NCBI GenBank assembly: GCA_038078215.1
Contig: JBBUED010000030.1
Span: 1-13,327 of the forward strand
Direction: 5' to 3'
Length of the DNA: 13,327 bases
From: GWA1-40-21 sp038078215
GTDB taxonomy: Bacteria; Patescibacteriota; Minisyncoccia; Phycocordibacterales; GWA1-40-21
The notes under the pieces are model-generated. The model worked only from the letters and a program-made list of their open reading frames with translations, was not told the origin of the DNA and ran no database searches. Shown here in pieces: positions 1 through 5,346 of the stretch (positions are counted from its first letter, which is position 1; every line of letters begins with the position of its first letter). The position numbers and the translations under genes are program-made.

Positions 1-200
1 CGAGAGAAGCGTTGAGAATGAAATTGAAGGAGTTGGGATTCTTGGAATTGCAAAAATCTGTGTTTATTTTTCCCTACGAATGTGAGGACGAAATAAATTT
101 TATAGTGGAAGTTTTTTTAATCAGACCGTTTGTGAGATTTGTCCAGGCTAAATCATTTACCAATGAAGAACAATTGAGAATTAAATTTGATATTGTCTAA
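1..200 (+). CDS. C-terminal end of a PaaX/Cas2-like protein (5' truncated)
   Basis: The frame is open from the left edge (first full codon at base 3) to a TAA at 198-200, so only the last 65 or so residues are present. A TTG at base 12 could start a 62-residue protein, but the open frame upstream and the lack of a ribosome site make truncation likelier. The visible part has the pattern L-Q-K-S-V-F-I-F-P-Y followed by C-E-D-E-I-N-F and then a beta-strand-like R-F-V-Q-A. This resembles the ferredoxin-like Cas2 fold that forms the C-terminus of PaaX-type regulators, a combination often labelled Cas2 in Patescibacteria. No CRISPR array is in view, so a stand-alone regulator or toxin-like nuclease is likelier than a CRISPR adaptation protein. 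Family assignment is from pattern memory only. Confidence 0.6.
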   Translation, partial: REALRMKLKELGFLELQKSVFIFPYECEDEINFIVEVFLIRPFVRFVQAKSFTNEEQLRIKFDIV

Positions 201-230
201 TTTAGTAATTTACATGATTTTTACAAAATA

Positions 231-276
231 GAAATCCTTCCTTATTTCAGCGATAGCAGAAATAAGGAAGGATTTT
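231..276 (+). terminator. Long perfect hairpin after the PaaX/Cas2-like gene
   Basis: Arms 232-248 and 259-275 are a perfect 17-bp inverted repeat around a 10-base loop, 31 bases after the stop codon. Only four T residues follow, so it is a weak intrinsic terminator by the usual rule, but the stem is very stable. It separates the upstream gene from pyrDC. Confidence 0.65.
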
Positions 277-301
277 GGGAGTGTTAATTTTTTGACTTTA
301 T

Positions 302-317
302 ATTTGGAGTGCCAAAT
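302..317. promoter_or_regulatory. 16-bp palindrome upstream of pyrD (possible operator)
   Basis: ATTTGG-AGTG-CCAAAT is a perfect 6-bp inverted repeat around 4 bases, about 100 bases before pyrD. A TTGACT at 292-297 precedes it, but no good -10 sits at normal spacing, so the promoter itself is not identified. The rest of the 201-419 gap shows nothing else I can name. Confidence 0.25.
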
Positions 318-419
318 GGATTTTGTTGATAATAAACAAAATAAATGCTAGTAATGTATTCAGATAAATGATGATTTTGATGTTCTTTACATCGTGAATA
401 TTTTTTGGAGGAAGATTAT

Positions 420-1382
420 ATGATTCTGCGCGATATTGATTTCGGTCATATTCTGGTTGGTTCGGGAACACAAGGCTTTTTCGGCGAGGGTTATTGGTAT
501 CACAAGTATTTTAAACCTCTCGGGCTCGATTTTGAAAGTTCCACTTTTGTCGCGAAGACGACGACATTGCGGCCAAGAATGGGGAATTTGCCGCTTAAGG
601 ACGACGGAATCACCCCGAAAGAATTGTTTCCAAAATGCATAAAGGTTTATCCTTGCAAAGGTCTCGTGCTTAATGCCGTGGGGCTAAGCGGTCCGGGAGC
701 GGAATTTCTATTTAAAGACGGCAGGTGGCAAAAAATCAAGAAACCTTTTTTCATTTCTTTCATGGCTGTCGGAGAAAGTTTTGAAATGAGGTATCTTGAA
801 GCTGTAAATTTTGCAATTTTATTTAAAAAATATTTGCATAGTTTCAGCGCGTCTGTCGGATTGCAAATAAATTCTTCTTGCCCGAATGTAAAGATAAAAA
901 TTGACCAATGCACACAGGCAGAAGAAATGAAGATCATACTAGAAATAATATCTGCGTATTTACCGGCAGTTCCGTTAATGCCCAAAATAAATGTGTTAAC
1001 ACCGGTGGAAGTGGCAAAGAAAATATCTGATGATCCAAACTGCGACGCTTTGTGCGTTTCCAATACTATTCCGTGGGGCGCGTTGCCCGATAAAATAAAC
1101 TGGAAAAAACTTTTTGGAACAGATGTGTCGCCACTCGCTCATCTTGGCGGCGGAGGACTCTCCGGCAAACCGCTTTTGCCTATAGTTGCCGAGTGGTTAG
1201 CTGATGCTAGAAAAATAGGTATTACAAAACCGATTAACGCTGGCGGAGGAATATTATCGCCGGACGATGTTAATATTTTGAAAGACGCAGATTCAGTTTC
1301 CGTAAGTTCGGTAGCCATACTTCGAGGTTGGCGAGTCAAGAAAATAATTCGAAGAGCAAATGAAATTTTTGGAGGGGAATAA
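420..1382 (+). CDS. pyrD: Dihydroorotate dehydrogenase, class 1 type
   Basis: Oxidises dihydroorotate to orotate, the fourth step of UMP synthesis, using FMN. The 320-residue protein covers a full DHODH barrel. Visible motifs are a flavin/substrate region A-K-T-T-T with R-M-G-N at about 45-56, L-N-A-V-G-L at 84-89, and N-S-S-C-P-N at 151-156. Cys154 takes the place of the catalytic base. Cysteine there marks class 1 (soluble) enzymes, whereas class 2 membrane enzymes carry serine. Further motifs are V-S-N-T at 213-216, G-G-L-S-G at 245-249 and a phosphate-binding G-G-G-I at 275-278. ATG at 420 is chosen because GGAGGA (407-412) lies 7 bases upstream; the in-frame TTG at 405 overlaps that site. 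No pyrK-like electron-transfer partner is seen, so class 1A or a nonstandard subtype is likely. The stop is one base before pyrC's ATG. Confidence 0.9.
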   Translation: MILRDIDFGHILVGSGTQGFFGEGYWYHKYFKPLGLDFESSTFVAKTTTLRPRMGNLPLKDDGITPKELFPKCIKVYPCKGLVLNAVGLSGPGAEFLFKDGRWQKIKKPFFISFMAVGESFEMRYLEAVNFAILFKKYLHSFSASVGLQINSSCPNVKIKIDQCTQAEEMKIILEIISAYLPAVPLMPKINVLTPVEVAKKISDDPNCDALCVSNTIPWGALPDKINWKKLFGTDVSPLAHLGGGGLSGKPLLPIVAEWLADARKIGITKPINAGGGILSPDDVNILKDADSVSVSSVAILRGWRVKKIIRRANEIFGGE

Positions 1383-1383
1383 A

Positions 1384-2400
1384 ATGGTTTTGAAAGAACT
1401 GTTTATTAGAAGACCGGATGATTTTCATTGTCATTTGAGGAATGGAAATATGCTTGAAAAAGTTTTGTGGCATACCGCCCATGTGTTTGGAAGGGCGATA
1501 ATTATGCCCAACACGGAACCGCCTATTTTGACGGATAAAGATATTATTGATTACCGGAACGGGATTGAGATTCAATTGGAAGAACAACACTGTTATCAGT
1601 TCGCCCCATTAATGACCGTTCAGATAACCGAATCAACGACGCCGAAAATGATTGAGGAAGCTCGTCGTGTTGGGGCTGTCGCCGGGAAAGTTTATCCGAT
1701 CGGAGTGACGACTAATTCCGGAAATGGAGTTAGGGATTTTGAAAAGATGCATAAAGTTTTTAAGAAAATGGAAGAAGTGAACATGTTGCTCCTTCTTCAC
1801 GGAGAAAAACCTGACATATTCTGCCTTAATCGGGAAAAGGAATTTTTAAATACCCTAATTGGTATTCATCAAAAGTTTCCAGAACTTAAAATCGTTATGG
1901 AACACATAACGACAAAAGAGGCGATAGACATGGTTAAGAAATTGACAAATGTCGCCGCTACTATCACAGCGCACCATCTTGTTCTTACTTTGGATGATGT
2001 GGTGGGAGGGTTATTATCTCCCCATAACTTCTGCAAGCCGATAGCGAAATACCCCAAAGACAGAAACGCTTTGCTTGAAGCTGCGACCAGTGGCAATCCA
2101 AAATTTTTCTTCGGGAGCGATAGCGCTCCGCATCGAAAAGATCGGAAGGAATGTTCAGGTGGGTGTGCGGGAATATTTAGCGCACCAGTAGCAATCCAGC
2201 TTTTGGCGGAAATTTTTGAAAAGGCAGGCCGCCTAGATAAGCTGGAAAATTTTGTTTCAACATTTGGGGCGATATTTTACGACCTTCCGCTAAACGAGGA
2301 GAGTATAACGCTTGTAAAGAAAGACTGGATTGTGCCTAAAGAGTATTATGGGATAGTTCCTTTTATGGCCGGCCAGAAACTTAGCTGGCAAGTGGCATAA
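1384..2400 (+). CDS. pyrC: Dihydroorotase, class II (PyrC type)
   Basis: Zinc amidohydrolase that cyclises carbamoyl-aspartate to dihydroorotate, the substrate of the preceding pyrD product. At 338 residues it is close to the 348 of E. coli PyrC and shares its layout: H15-C-H17 with R19, M-P-N at 41-43, the carbamylated lysine at K102 in K-V-Y-P, the flexible-loop threonines T109-T110, then H139, H174, and G-S-D246-S-A-P-H250. All metal and substrate residues appear intact. The start is ATG 1384, 6 bases after GGAGGGG (1371-1377); an ATG at 1360 lies inside pyrD and has no ribosome site. With one base between pyrD stop and pyrC start, the two are translationally coupled and co-transcribed. 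No other pyrimidine genes are in view. Confidence 0.95.
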   Translation: MVLKELFIRRPDDFHCHLRNGNMLEKVLWHTAHVFGRAIIMPNTEPPILTDKDIIDYRNGIEIQLEEQHCYQFAPLMTVQITESTTPKMIEEARRVGAVAGKVYPIGVTTNSGNGVRDFEKMHKVFKKMEEVNMLLLLHGEKPDIFCLNREKEFLNTLIGIHQKFPELKIVMEHITTKEAIDMVKKLTNVAATITAHHLVLTLDDVVGGLLSPHNFCKPIAKYPKDRNALLEAATSGNPKFFFGSDSAPHRKDRKECSGGCAGIFSAPVAIQLLAEIFEKAGRLDKLENFVSTFGAIFYDLPLNEESITLVKKDWIVPKEYYGIVPFMAGQKLSWQVA

Positions 2401-2419
2401 ATCTGATAAAGACAATGTC

Positions 2420-2458
2420 AAATACCCCGAGCGGAAATTTTCGCTCGGGGTATTTTTA
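2420..2458 (+). terminator. Intrinsic terminator of pyrDC
   Basis: A perfect 14-bp stem (2420-2433 with 2442-2455), GC-rich in the middle, has an 8-base loop and ends in a T tract (2453-2457). It lies 19 bases after the pyrC stop and is symmetrical enough to act on both strands. Confidence 0.92.
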
Positions 2459-2467
2459 TATCTTTGG

Positions 2468-2475
2468 TATATAAT
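2468..2475 (+). promoter_or_regulatory. -10 box of the rnhB promoter
   Basis: TATAAT at 2470-2475 (or TATATA at 2468-2473 preceded by TGG, an extended -10) ends 10-12 bases before the rnhB ATG. No -35 is recognisable; that position falls in the pyrDC terminator. The expected transcript start leaves a leader of only a few bases and no ribosome site. Confidence 0.6.
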
Positions 2476-2485
2476 TTGTTTTCAA

Positions 2486-3109
2486 ATGAAAAATAAAGAC
2501 AAAAATAAATTTCAATACATTGTCGGCATTGATGAAGTGGGCAGGGGACCGCTGGCGGGACCTGTTGCGGTTGGAGCTTGTCTGATTTCAGCTTTAAAAA
2601 TTAAAAGTTTGCAAGCCAAGGGTTTTTTCAAAGGAATTAAGGATTCTAAAAAACTTAGCGAAAAAAGTAGGGAAGAATGGCTTGAGAAAATAGAAGAGCT
2701 CAAAACGAAAGGGGATTTAGATTATTCCGTTTCTTTCGTAAGCAATAAGATAATAGATAAAAAAGGAATATCGCACTGCTTGAGGTTGGCAATAGAAAAT
2801 TCTCTAAAAAAATTAAAAGCCGAACCTTTGAAAACGATGATCCTACTTGACGGCGGGCTCAAAGCGCCGGAAGAATTTATATATCAAAAAACGATAATAA
2901 AAGGAGACGAAAAAGAGCCGATTATCTCGCTTGCTTCCATTGCCGCCAAGGTCGCTCGCGACCGAAAGATGGTCGGATATTCCAAAAAATTTCCGCAATA
3001 TGGTTTTGAAATCCATAAAGGCTACGGCACCCTGCTCCATCGTCAAAGAATTAAAAAATACGGATTGTCAGAATTGCACAGGAAATCGTTTTGTAAAAAT
3101 ATAACATAA
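2486..3109 (+). CDS. rnhB: Ribonuclease HII
   Basis: Cleaves the RNA strand of RNA-DNA hybrids and starts removal of single ribonucleotides from DNA. The 207-residue protein shows the family's acidic site: D16-E17 in G-I-D-E-V-G-R-G, D122 in L-L-D-G-G, and D141 in K-G-D. It also has the conserved A-K-V-A-R-D at 154-159, a C-terminal K-G-Y-G-T at 178-182 and H-R-K-S-F at 198-202. The D-S-K-K-L substrate-contact motif is at 53-57. Length and motifs are typical, so it should be active. ATG 2486 is the only good start and has no Shine-Dalgarno; the -10 box close upstream implies a near-leaderless mRNA. Its stop codon abuts the inserted element that follows. Confidence 0.95.
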   Translation: MKNKDKNKFQYIVGIDEVGRGPLAGPVAVGACLISALKIKSLQAKGFFKGIKDSKKLSEKSREEWLEKIEELKTKGDLDYSVSFVSNKIIDKKGISHCLRLAIENSLKKLKAEPLKTMILLDGGLKAPEEFIYQKTIIKGDEKEPIISLASIAAKVARDRKMVGYSKKFPQYGFEIHKGYGTLLHRQRIKKYGLSELHRKSFCKNIT

Positions 3110-3116
3110 TCCTAAA

Positions 3117-3248
3117 GTAACTGTTCACACCTACTCTGTCATTCCCGCGCAGGCGGGAATCTAGACCGGTATTGATTGAATCTGGATTCCCGTATTCACG
3201 GGAATGACAAAGAAAACACAAAAGGAATGGGGAGGTGTGAACAGTTAC
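3117..3248. mobile_element. MITE-like element with 16-bp terminal inverted repeats
   Basis: GTAACTGTTCACACCT (3117-3132) is repeated perfectly in inverted form at 3233-3248. Inside are two units of ATTCCC-N8-GGGAAT (3141-3160 and 3186-3205), the architecture of the dRS3-type repeat known from Neisseria and found in many genomes. The units are inverted relative to each other: the outer 10 bases GTCATTCCCG pair with 3199-3208. The element is flanked by ATCCTAAA (3109-3116) and ATCCGAAA (3249-3256), which look like an 8-bp target duplication with one mutation. It has no coding capacity, so a transposase acting in trans would be needed. It also supplies a hairpin right after rnhB. Confidence 0.8.
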
Positions 3249-3313
3249 ATCCGAAAACATTTACTTTGTTGTGTATTTATGCAATCATAATTTTTAGAGC
3301 TGATAGGCTATTT

Positions 3314-3358
3314 GCTACAAGTAAATTGTAGCGGTACTTTTTAAAAAGGAGGTACTGC
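3314..3358 (+). promoter_or_regulatory. Leader hairpins around the Shine-Dalgarno of the 170-aa gene
   Basis: A 7-bp hairpin (3314-3320 with 3326-3332, 5-base loop) is followed by a second possible stem, 3331-3337 with 3352-3358, extended by TTTTT against AAAAA. The Shine-Dalgarno AAGGAGGT (3346-3353) lies mostly inside the second structure. The two stems share bases 3331-3332, so they compete slightly. This could regulate translation, but no known riboswitch or thermometer is recognised. Confidence 0.3.
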
Positions 3359-3361
3359 GTT

Positions 3362-3874
3362 ATGAAGAAAAAAGTTTCGTTGTGGTTATTTGTGATTGCT
3401 GTCGTTTGGGCAATTACGGTTACAATTTTTTGTTTTTATCGAAACCCTCTGCCGTTTCCTGACAGAGGGCACAGATGTTTTGCCGTACCGAATGAGAAAG
3501 CCGCCATAGTCGTTGTTGGGATTCTCGATAAGATTGCGGGACTTCCTGAACGCTTCACTTTTGATGCGGGCCCCACCCATCAAACAGTATTGTGGGATAA
3601 TACGACTGTGATCATTCGTCATGATTATCAAGGACATCCTGCGCCAAATGGACTCTCTGTGGTGGTCAGCAATCCGAAGGACAGCGCTCTAGAAGCGGCG
3701 ACTATTCTGAAACAAGCGGGATTTACGGCAATTATCAAGGACGATATTATGCCGGAGATGGGAAATAAGTTCGTTCTTCTTGAGAGCAATGCATTTGATG
3801 GCTGGGTTCTGGTTTTTCGCCGACATATTCTTGTCTTGGGAAAACCTCCTAATCAGAGAAAAATTAGCAGGTGA
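3362..3874 (+). CDS. Hypothetical protein with one N-terminal membrane segment
   Basis: I do not recognise this 170-residue protein. Residues 1-4 are basic and 5-26 form a hydrophobic helix, so it is probably anchored in the membrane with residues 27-170 outside. The soluble part is mixed alpha/beta with no repeats. It holds one cysteine (C39, in H-R-C-F), a P-D-R-G stretch at 33-36 and a D-A-G-P-T-H stretch at 68-73, and has no lipobox. Translation should be strong: AAGGAGGT lies 8 bases before ATG 3362, the best ribosome site in the window. The gene is a single unit, with the inserted element upstream and its own terminator downstream, and it appears more GC-rich than its neighbours by eye. 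These points suggest an accessory gene, but that is inference. Confidence 0.75.
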   Translation: MKKKVSLWLFVIAVVWAITVTIFCFYRNPLPFPDRGHRCFAVPNEKAAIVVVGILDKIAGLPERFTFDAGPTHQTVLWDNTTVIIRHDYQGHPAPNGLSVVVSNPKDSALEAATILKQAGFTAIIKDDIMPEMGNKFVLLESNAFDGWVLVFRRHILVLGKPPNQRKISR

Positions 3875-3891
3875 AGATAATATCACGCATC

Positions 3892-3922
3892 ACAGGAGCT
3901 ACGAAAGTGGCTCCTGTTTTTT
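3892..3922 (+). terminator. Intrinsic terminator with GAAA tetraloop
   Basis: Arms 3892-3902 and 3907-3917 form an 11-bp stem with one U-G wobble, closed by a GAAA tetraloop and followed by TTTTTT (3917-3922). It lies 17 bases after the stop of the 170-aa gene. Confidence 0.93.
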
Positions 3923-3930
3923 GCAAAAAT

Positions 3931-3958
3931 TTGCAAATTTGGCCAGATAATATATACT
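3931..3958 (+). promoter_or_regulatory. Promoter of rpmF, predicted leaderless
   Basis: A -35 TTGCAA (3931-3936) and a -10 TATACT (3953-3958) are 16 bases apart. The -10 ends 6 bases before ATG 3965, so transcription should start on the A of the start codon. A 14-bp perfect palindrome, AAATTTGCAAATTT (3927-3940), covers the -35 and could be an operator. Confidence 0.7.
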
Positions 3959-3964
3959 AGTTTT

Positions 3965-4195
3965 ATGGTAAACAGAATGCGACATACTAGGTCCAATAGA
4001 GGAAATGTTAGGTCTCACCACGCGCTAAGTGAGATTCGTTTTTCAATTTGCCGTGATTGCGGCAAGAAACATTTGCCACATACAGCCTGTGAAAACTGCG
4101 GAAAGTATAATGGGCGCGTTGTTTTGGATGTTCATTCTAAAATAGCCAAGAAAGAGAAGAAAGCAAAAGAAAAGGCAAAAGCTGAATCAAAATAG
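3965..4195 (+). CDS. rpmF: Large ribosomal subunit protein bL32
   Basis: Small structural protein of the 50S subunit. It carries the family's basic N-terminus with S-H-H-A-L (17-21) and a zinc ribbon with C29-x2-C32 and C42-x2-C45 around L-P-H. Residues 54-76 are a lysine/alanine-rich tail beyond the usual 55-60 residues of the family, probably disordered and RNA-binding. The start is ATG 3965, supported by the promoter 6 bases upstream; ATG 3977 is possible but would remove the first basic residues. No Shine-Dalgarno is present. It heads a same-strand group with nusB-Nudix and rnc, although each of those has its own upstream spacer. Confidence 0.95.
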   Translation: MVNRMRHTRSNRGNVRSHHALSEIRFSICRDCGKKHLPHTACENCGKYNGRVVLDVHSKIAKKEKKAKEKAKAESK

Positions 4196-4269
4196 CAGAA
4201 AAATAGAAAGATTTAGGTGAAGTCGCCCAGGATTTTTTGATAATGTTTTTTAGTAAGGTTAGAGTTCCG

Positions 4270-4275
4270 TTTAAT
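4270..4275 (+). promoter_or_regulatory. -10 box of nusB-Nudix, predicted leaderless
   Basis: TTTAAT ends 6 bases before ATG 4282, the same geometry as rpmF. No convincing -35 is visible. If real, it makes 4282 the true start rather than the in-frame TTG 4237 or ATG 4243. Confidence 0.5.
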
Positions 4276-4281
4276 TTTTTT

Positions 4282-5184
4282 ATGGCAAATAGGCACCTTG
4301 CAAGATCAACAGTTTTACAATCACTCTACGAATGGGACTTTAGAAATAAAGCCGATTCAGAGGCGGTTGAAATAATCACCCGAAACGCGGAAGAATTCGC
4401 GGGAGAAGCGGGTGATTTGTCTTTTATGAAAGAGCTGATGTCCAACATTTTAGAGAAGCGAAAAGACATTGACAACATAATAACAAAAGCCGCTCCGGAT
4501 TGGCCTTTGGACAAAATTTCAATAGTAGACCGGAATATTCTTAGAGTCGGCCTTTACGAGTTGATTTTCGCCGACAAAAAAGAAGTGCCGGCCAAAGTCG
4601 CGATCAATGAAGCCATAGAGCTTGCCAAAAGCTACGGAGGTGAGAAGAGCGGCAAATTCGTTAACGGTGTCTTGGGTTCCGTCTATAGAGAGATGGGCGA
4701 GCCGGGGAAAGACGAAGTCTCAAAAAAAAAGAAAAATAAAATAGCCGATGTCCCGTTTGAAAAAATGCCCATAGAAAAATTGGGCGGAACGATAGTTTTT
4801 TCCAAAGATTCCGGCGAAGTCTACATTGCTTTGGTTCACGATGTTTTTGGGTACTGGACTCTTCCCAAGGGTCATATAAACGAAGGTGAATTGGAGACGA
4901 TCGGCACCGAGAGGGCGGTTTCCGAAGAGATAGGAATTCCGATTTCAGTAAAAGAAAAGCTTGGCAACAATGAGTATGTGGCTTCTCATCCGGAAAAGGG
5001 GAAAATAAGGAAGCAGGTTATATATTATTTGGCTGAAGCGAAATTCAACCCGCTTAAGCTAGATATGAGCGGAGGACTTGATGACGCGAATTGGTTTAAA
5101 TTAAAAGATATTTTAAATTTGAATTTTTACAACGACATTCTGCCGATAGTGGCTAAAGCCGTAAATCTTCTGGCCAATCAATAG
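4282..5184 (+). CDS. nusB: NusB antitermination factor fused to a Nudix hydrolase domain
   Basis: The 300-residue protein has two parts. Residues 1-138 are a complete NusB: M-A-N-R-H-L-A-R-S at the start, V-D-R-N-I-L-R at 82-88, A-I-N-E-A-I-E-L-A-K at 107-116 and K-F-V-N-G-V-L at 125-131. NusB binds boxA RNA with NusE (S10) in rRNA antitermination. Residues 139-165 are a lysine-rich linker. Residues 166-300 are a Nudix domain, with L-P-K-G-H at 194-198 and a Nudix box at 197-219. In that box G197, E203, R211, E215, E216 and G218 are kept, but the Glu after the Arg is Ala212. Nudix enzymes hydrolyse nucleoside diphosphate-X compounds; L-P-K-G-H recalls diadenosine polyphosphate or RNA pyrophosphohydrolases. 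Start 4282 matches the conserved NusB N-terminus. The linker DNA has an A9 run at 4722-4730. Confidence 0.93.
   Translation: MANRHLARSTVLQSLYEWDFRNKADSEAVEIITRNAEEFAGEAGDLSFMKELMSNILEKRKDIDNIITKAAPDWPLDKISIVDRNILRVGLYELIFADKKEVPAKVAINEAIELAKSYGGEKSGKFVNGVLGSVYREMGEPGKDEVSKKKKNKIADVPFEKMPIEKLGGTIVFSKDSGEVYIALVHDVFGYWTLPKGHINEGELETIGTERAVSEEIGIPISVKEKLGNNEYVASHPEKGKIRKQVIYYLAEAKFNPLKLDMSGGLDDANWFKLKDILNLNFYNDILPIVAKAVNLLANQ
4722..4744 (+). promoter_or_regulatory. A9 run with in-frame A AAA AAG slippery heptamer at the NusB-Nudix junction
   Basis: A9 spans 4722-4730. In the reading frame the codons are TCA AAA AAA AAG AAA, so A AAA AAG (4725-4731) is in the phase needed for a -1 slip, as in dnaX. 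A -1 shift reads GAA AAA TAA, stopping at 4737-4739. A +1 shift stops at TAG 4742-4744. Either gives a NusB of about 150 residues without the Nudix part. Upstream GGGGA (4704-4708) is a weak Shine-Dalgarno-like stimulator. A downstream 5-bp hairpin (4767-4771 with 4781-4785) is farther away than usual. Function is inferred. Confidence 0.4.
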
Positions 5185-5211
5185 TTAAGGAGAGCATTAT
5201 TTTCCATACTA

Positions 5212-5315
5212 TGAATTACGAAATGCAAAAATTTAGGTCTTTGGGTCGCAAAAGCTATCGTTTTTCAAGTGTTTTTGCTCAATAGACCTGTAAATTTTTT
5301 GCATTTCGTAATTCA
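5212..5315. repeat. 104-bp imperfect inverted repeat between nusB-Nudix and rnc
   Basis: Left arm 5212-5240 and right arm 5284-5315 match almost fully, differing only by a few inserted bases. The loop region has a further GCAAAA/TTTTGC pairing (5248-5253 with 5273-5278). The transcript would fold into one long hairpin, which could act as a terminator-like or RNase III-sensitive structure. Confidence 0.8.
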
Positions 5316-5346
5316 AGGTTTCGTAATATTTTACTTTTAAAAGTTT

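Noticed and set aside
292..333. TTGACT with GATAAT as the pyrD promoter
   Set aside because: The spacing is 30 bases, too long for a sigma70 promoter.
405..419. TTG start giving pyrD five more residues
   Set aside because: The TTG overlaps the GGAGGA that serves ATG 420, whose protein start fits the family.
3051..3260. 69-residue minus-strand reading frame across the inverted-repeat element
   Set aside because: It translates the dRS3-like repeat (S-R-L-R-G-N-D type peptide), a well-known false ORF pattern, and overlaps the end of rnhB.
4237..4281. N-terminal extension of NusB from TTG 4237 or ATG 4243
   Set aside because: The family starts at the M-A-N-R-H-L sequence encoded from 4282, and the extension is a T-rich stretch containing the likely -10.
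4722..4730. A9 run as a sequencing error creating a false fusion
   Set aside because: The frame is continuous as given and both domains are complete, so an error is not needed to explain it; it remains possible that an indel here separates two genes in the real genome.
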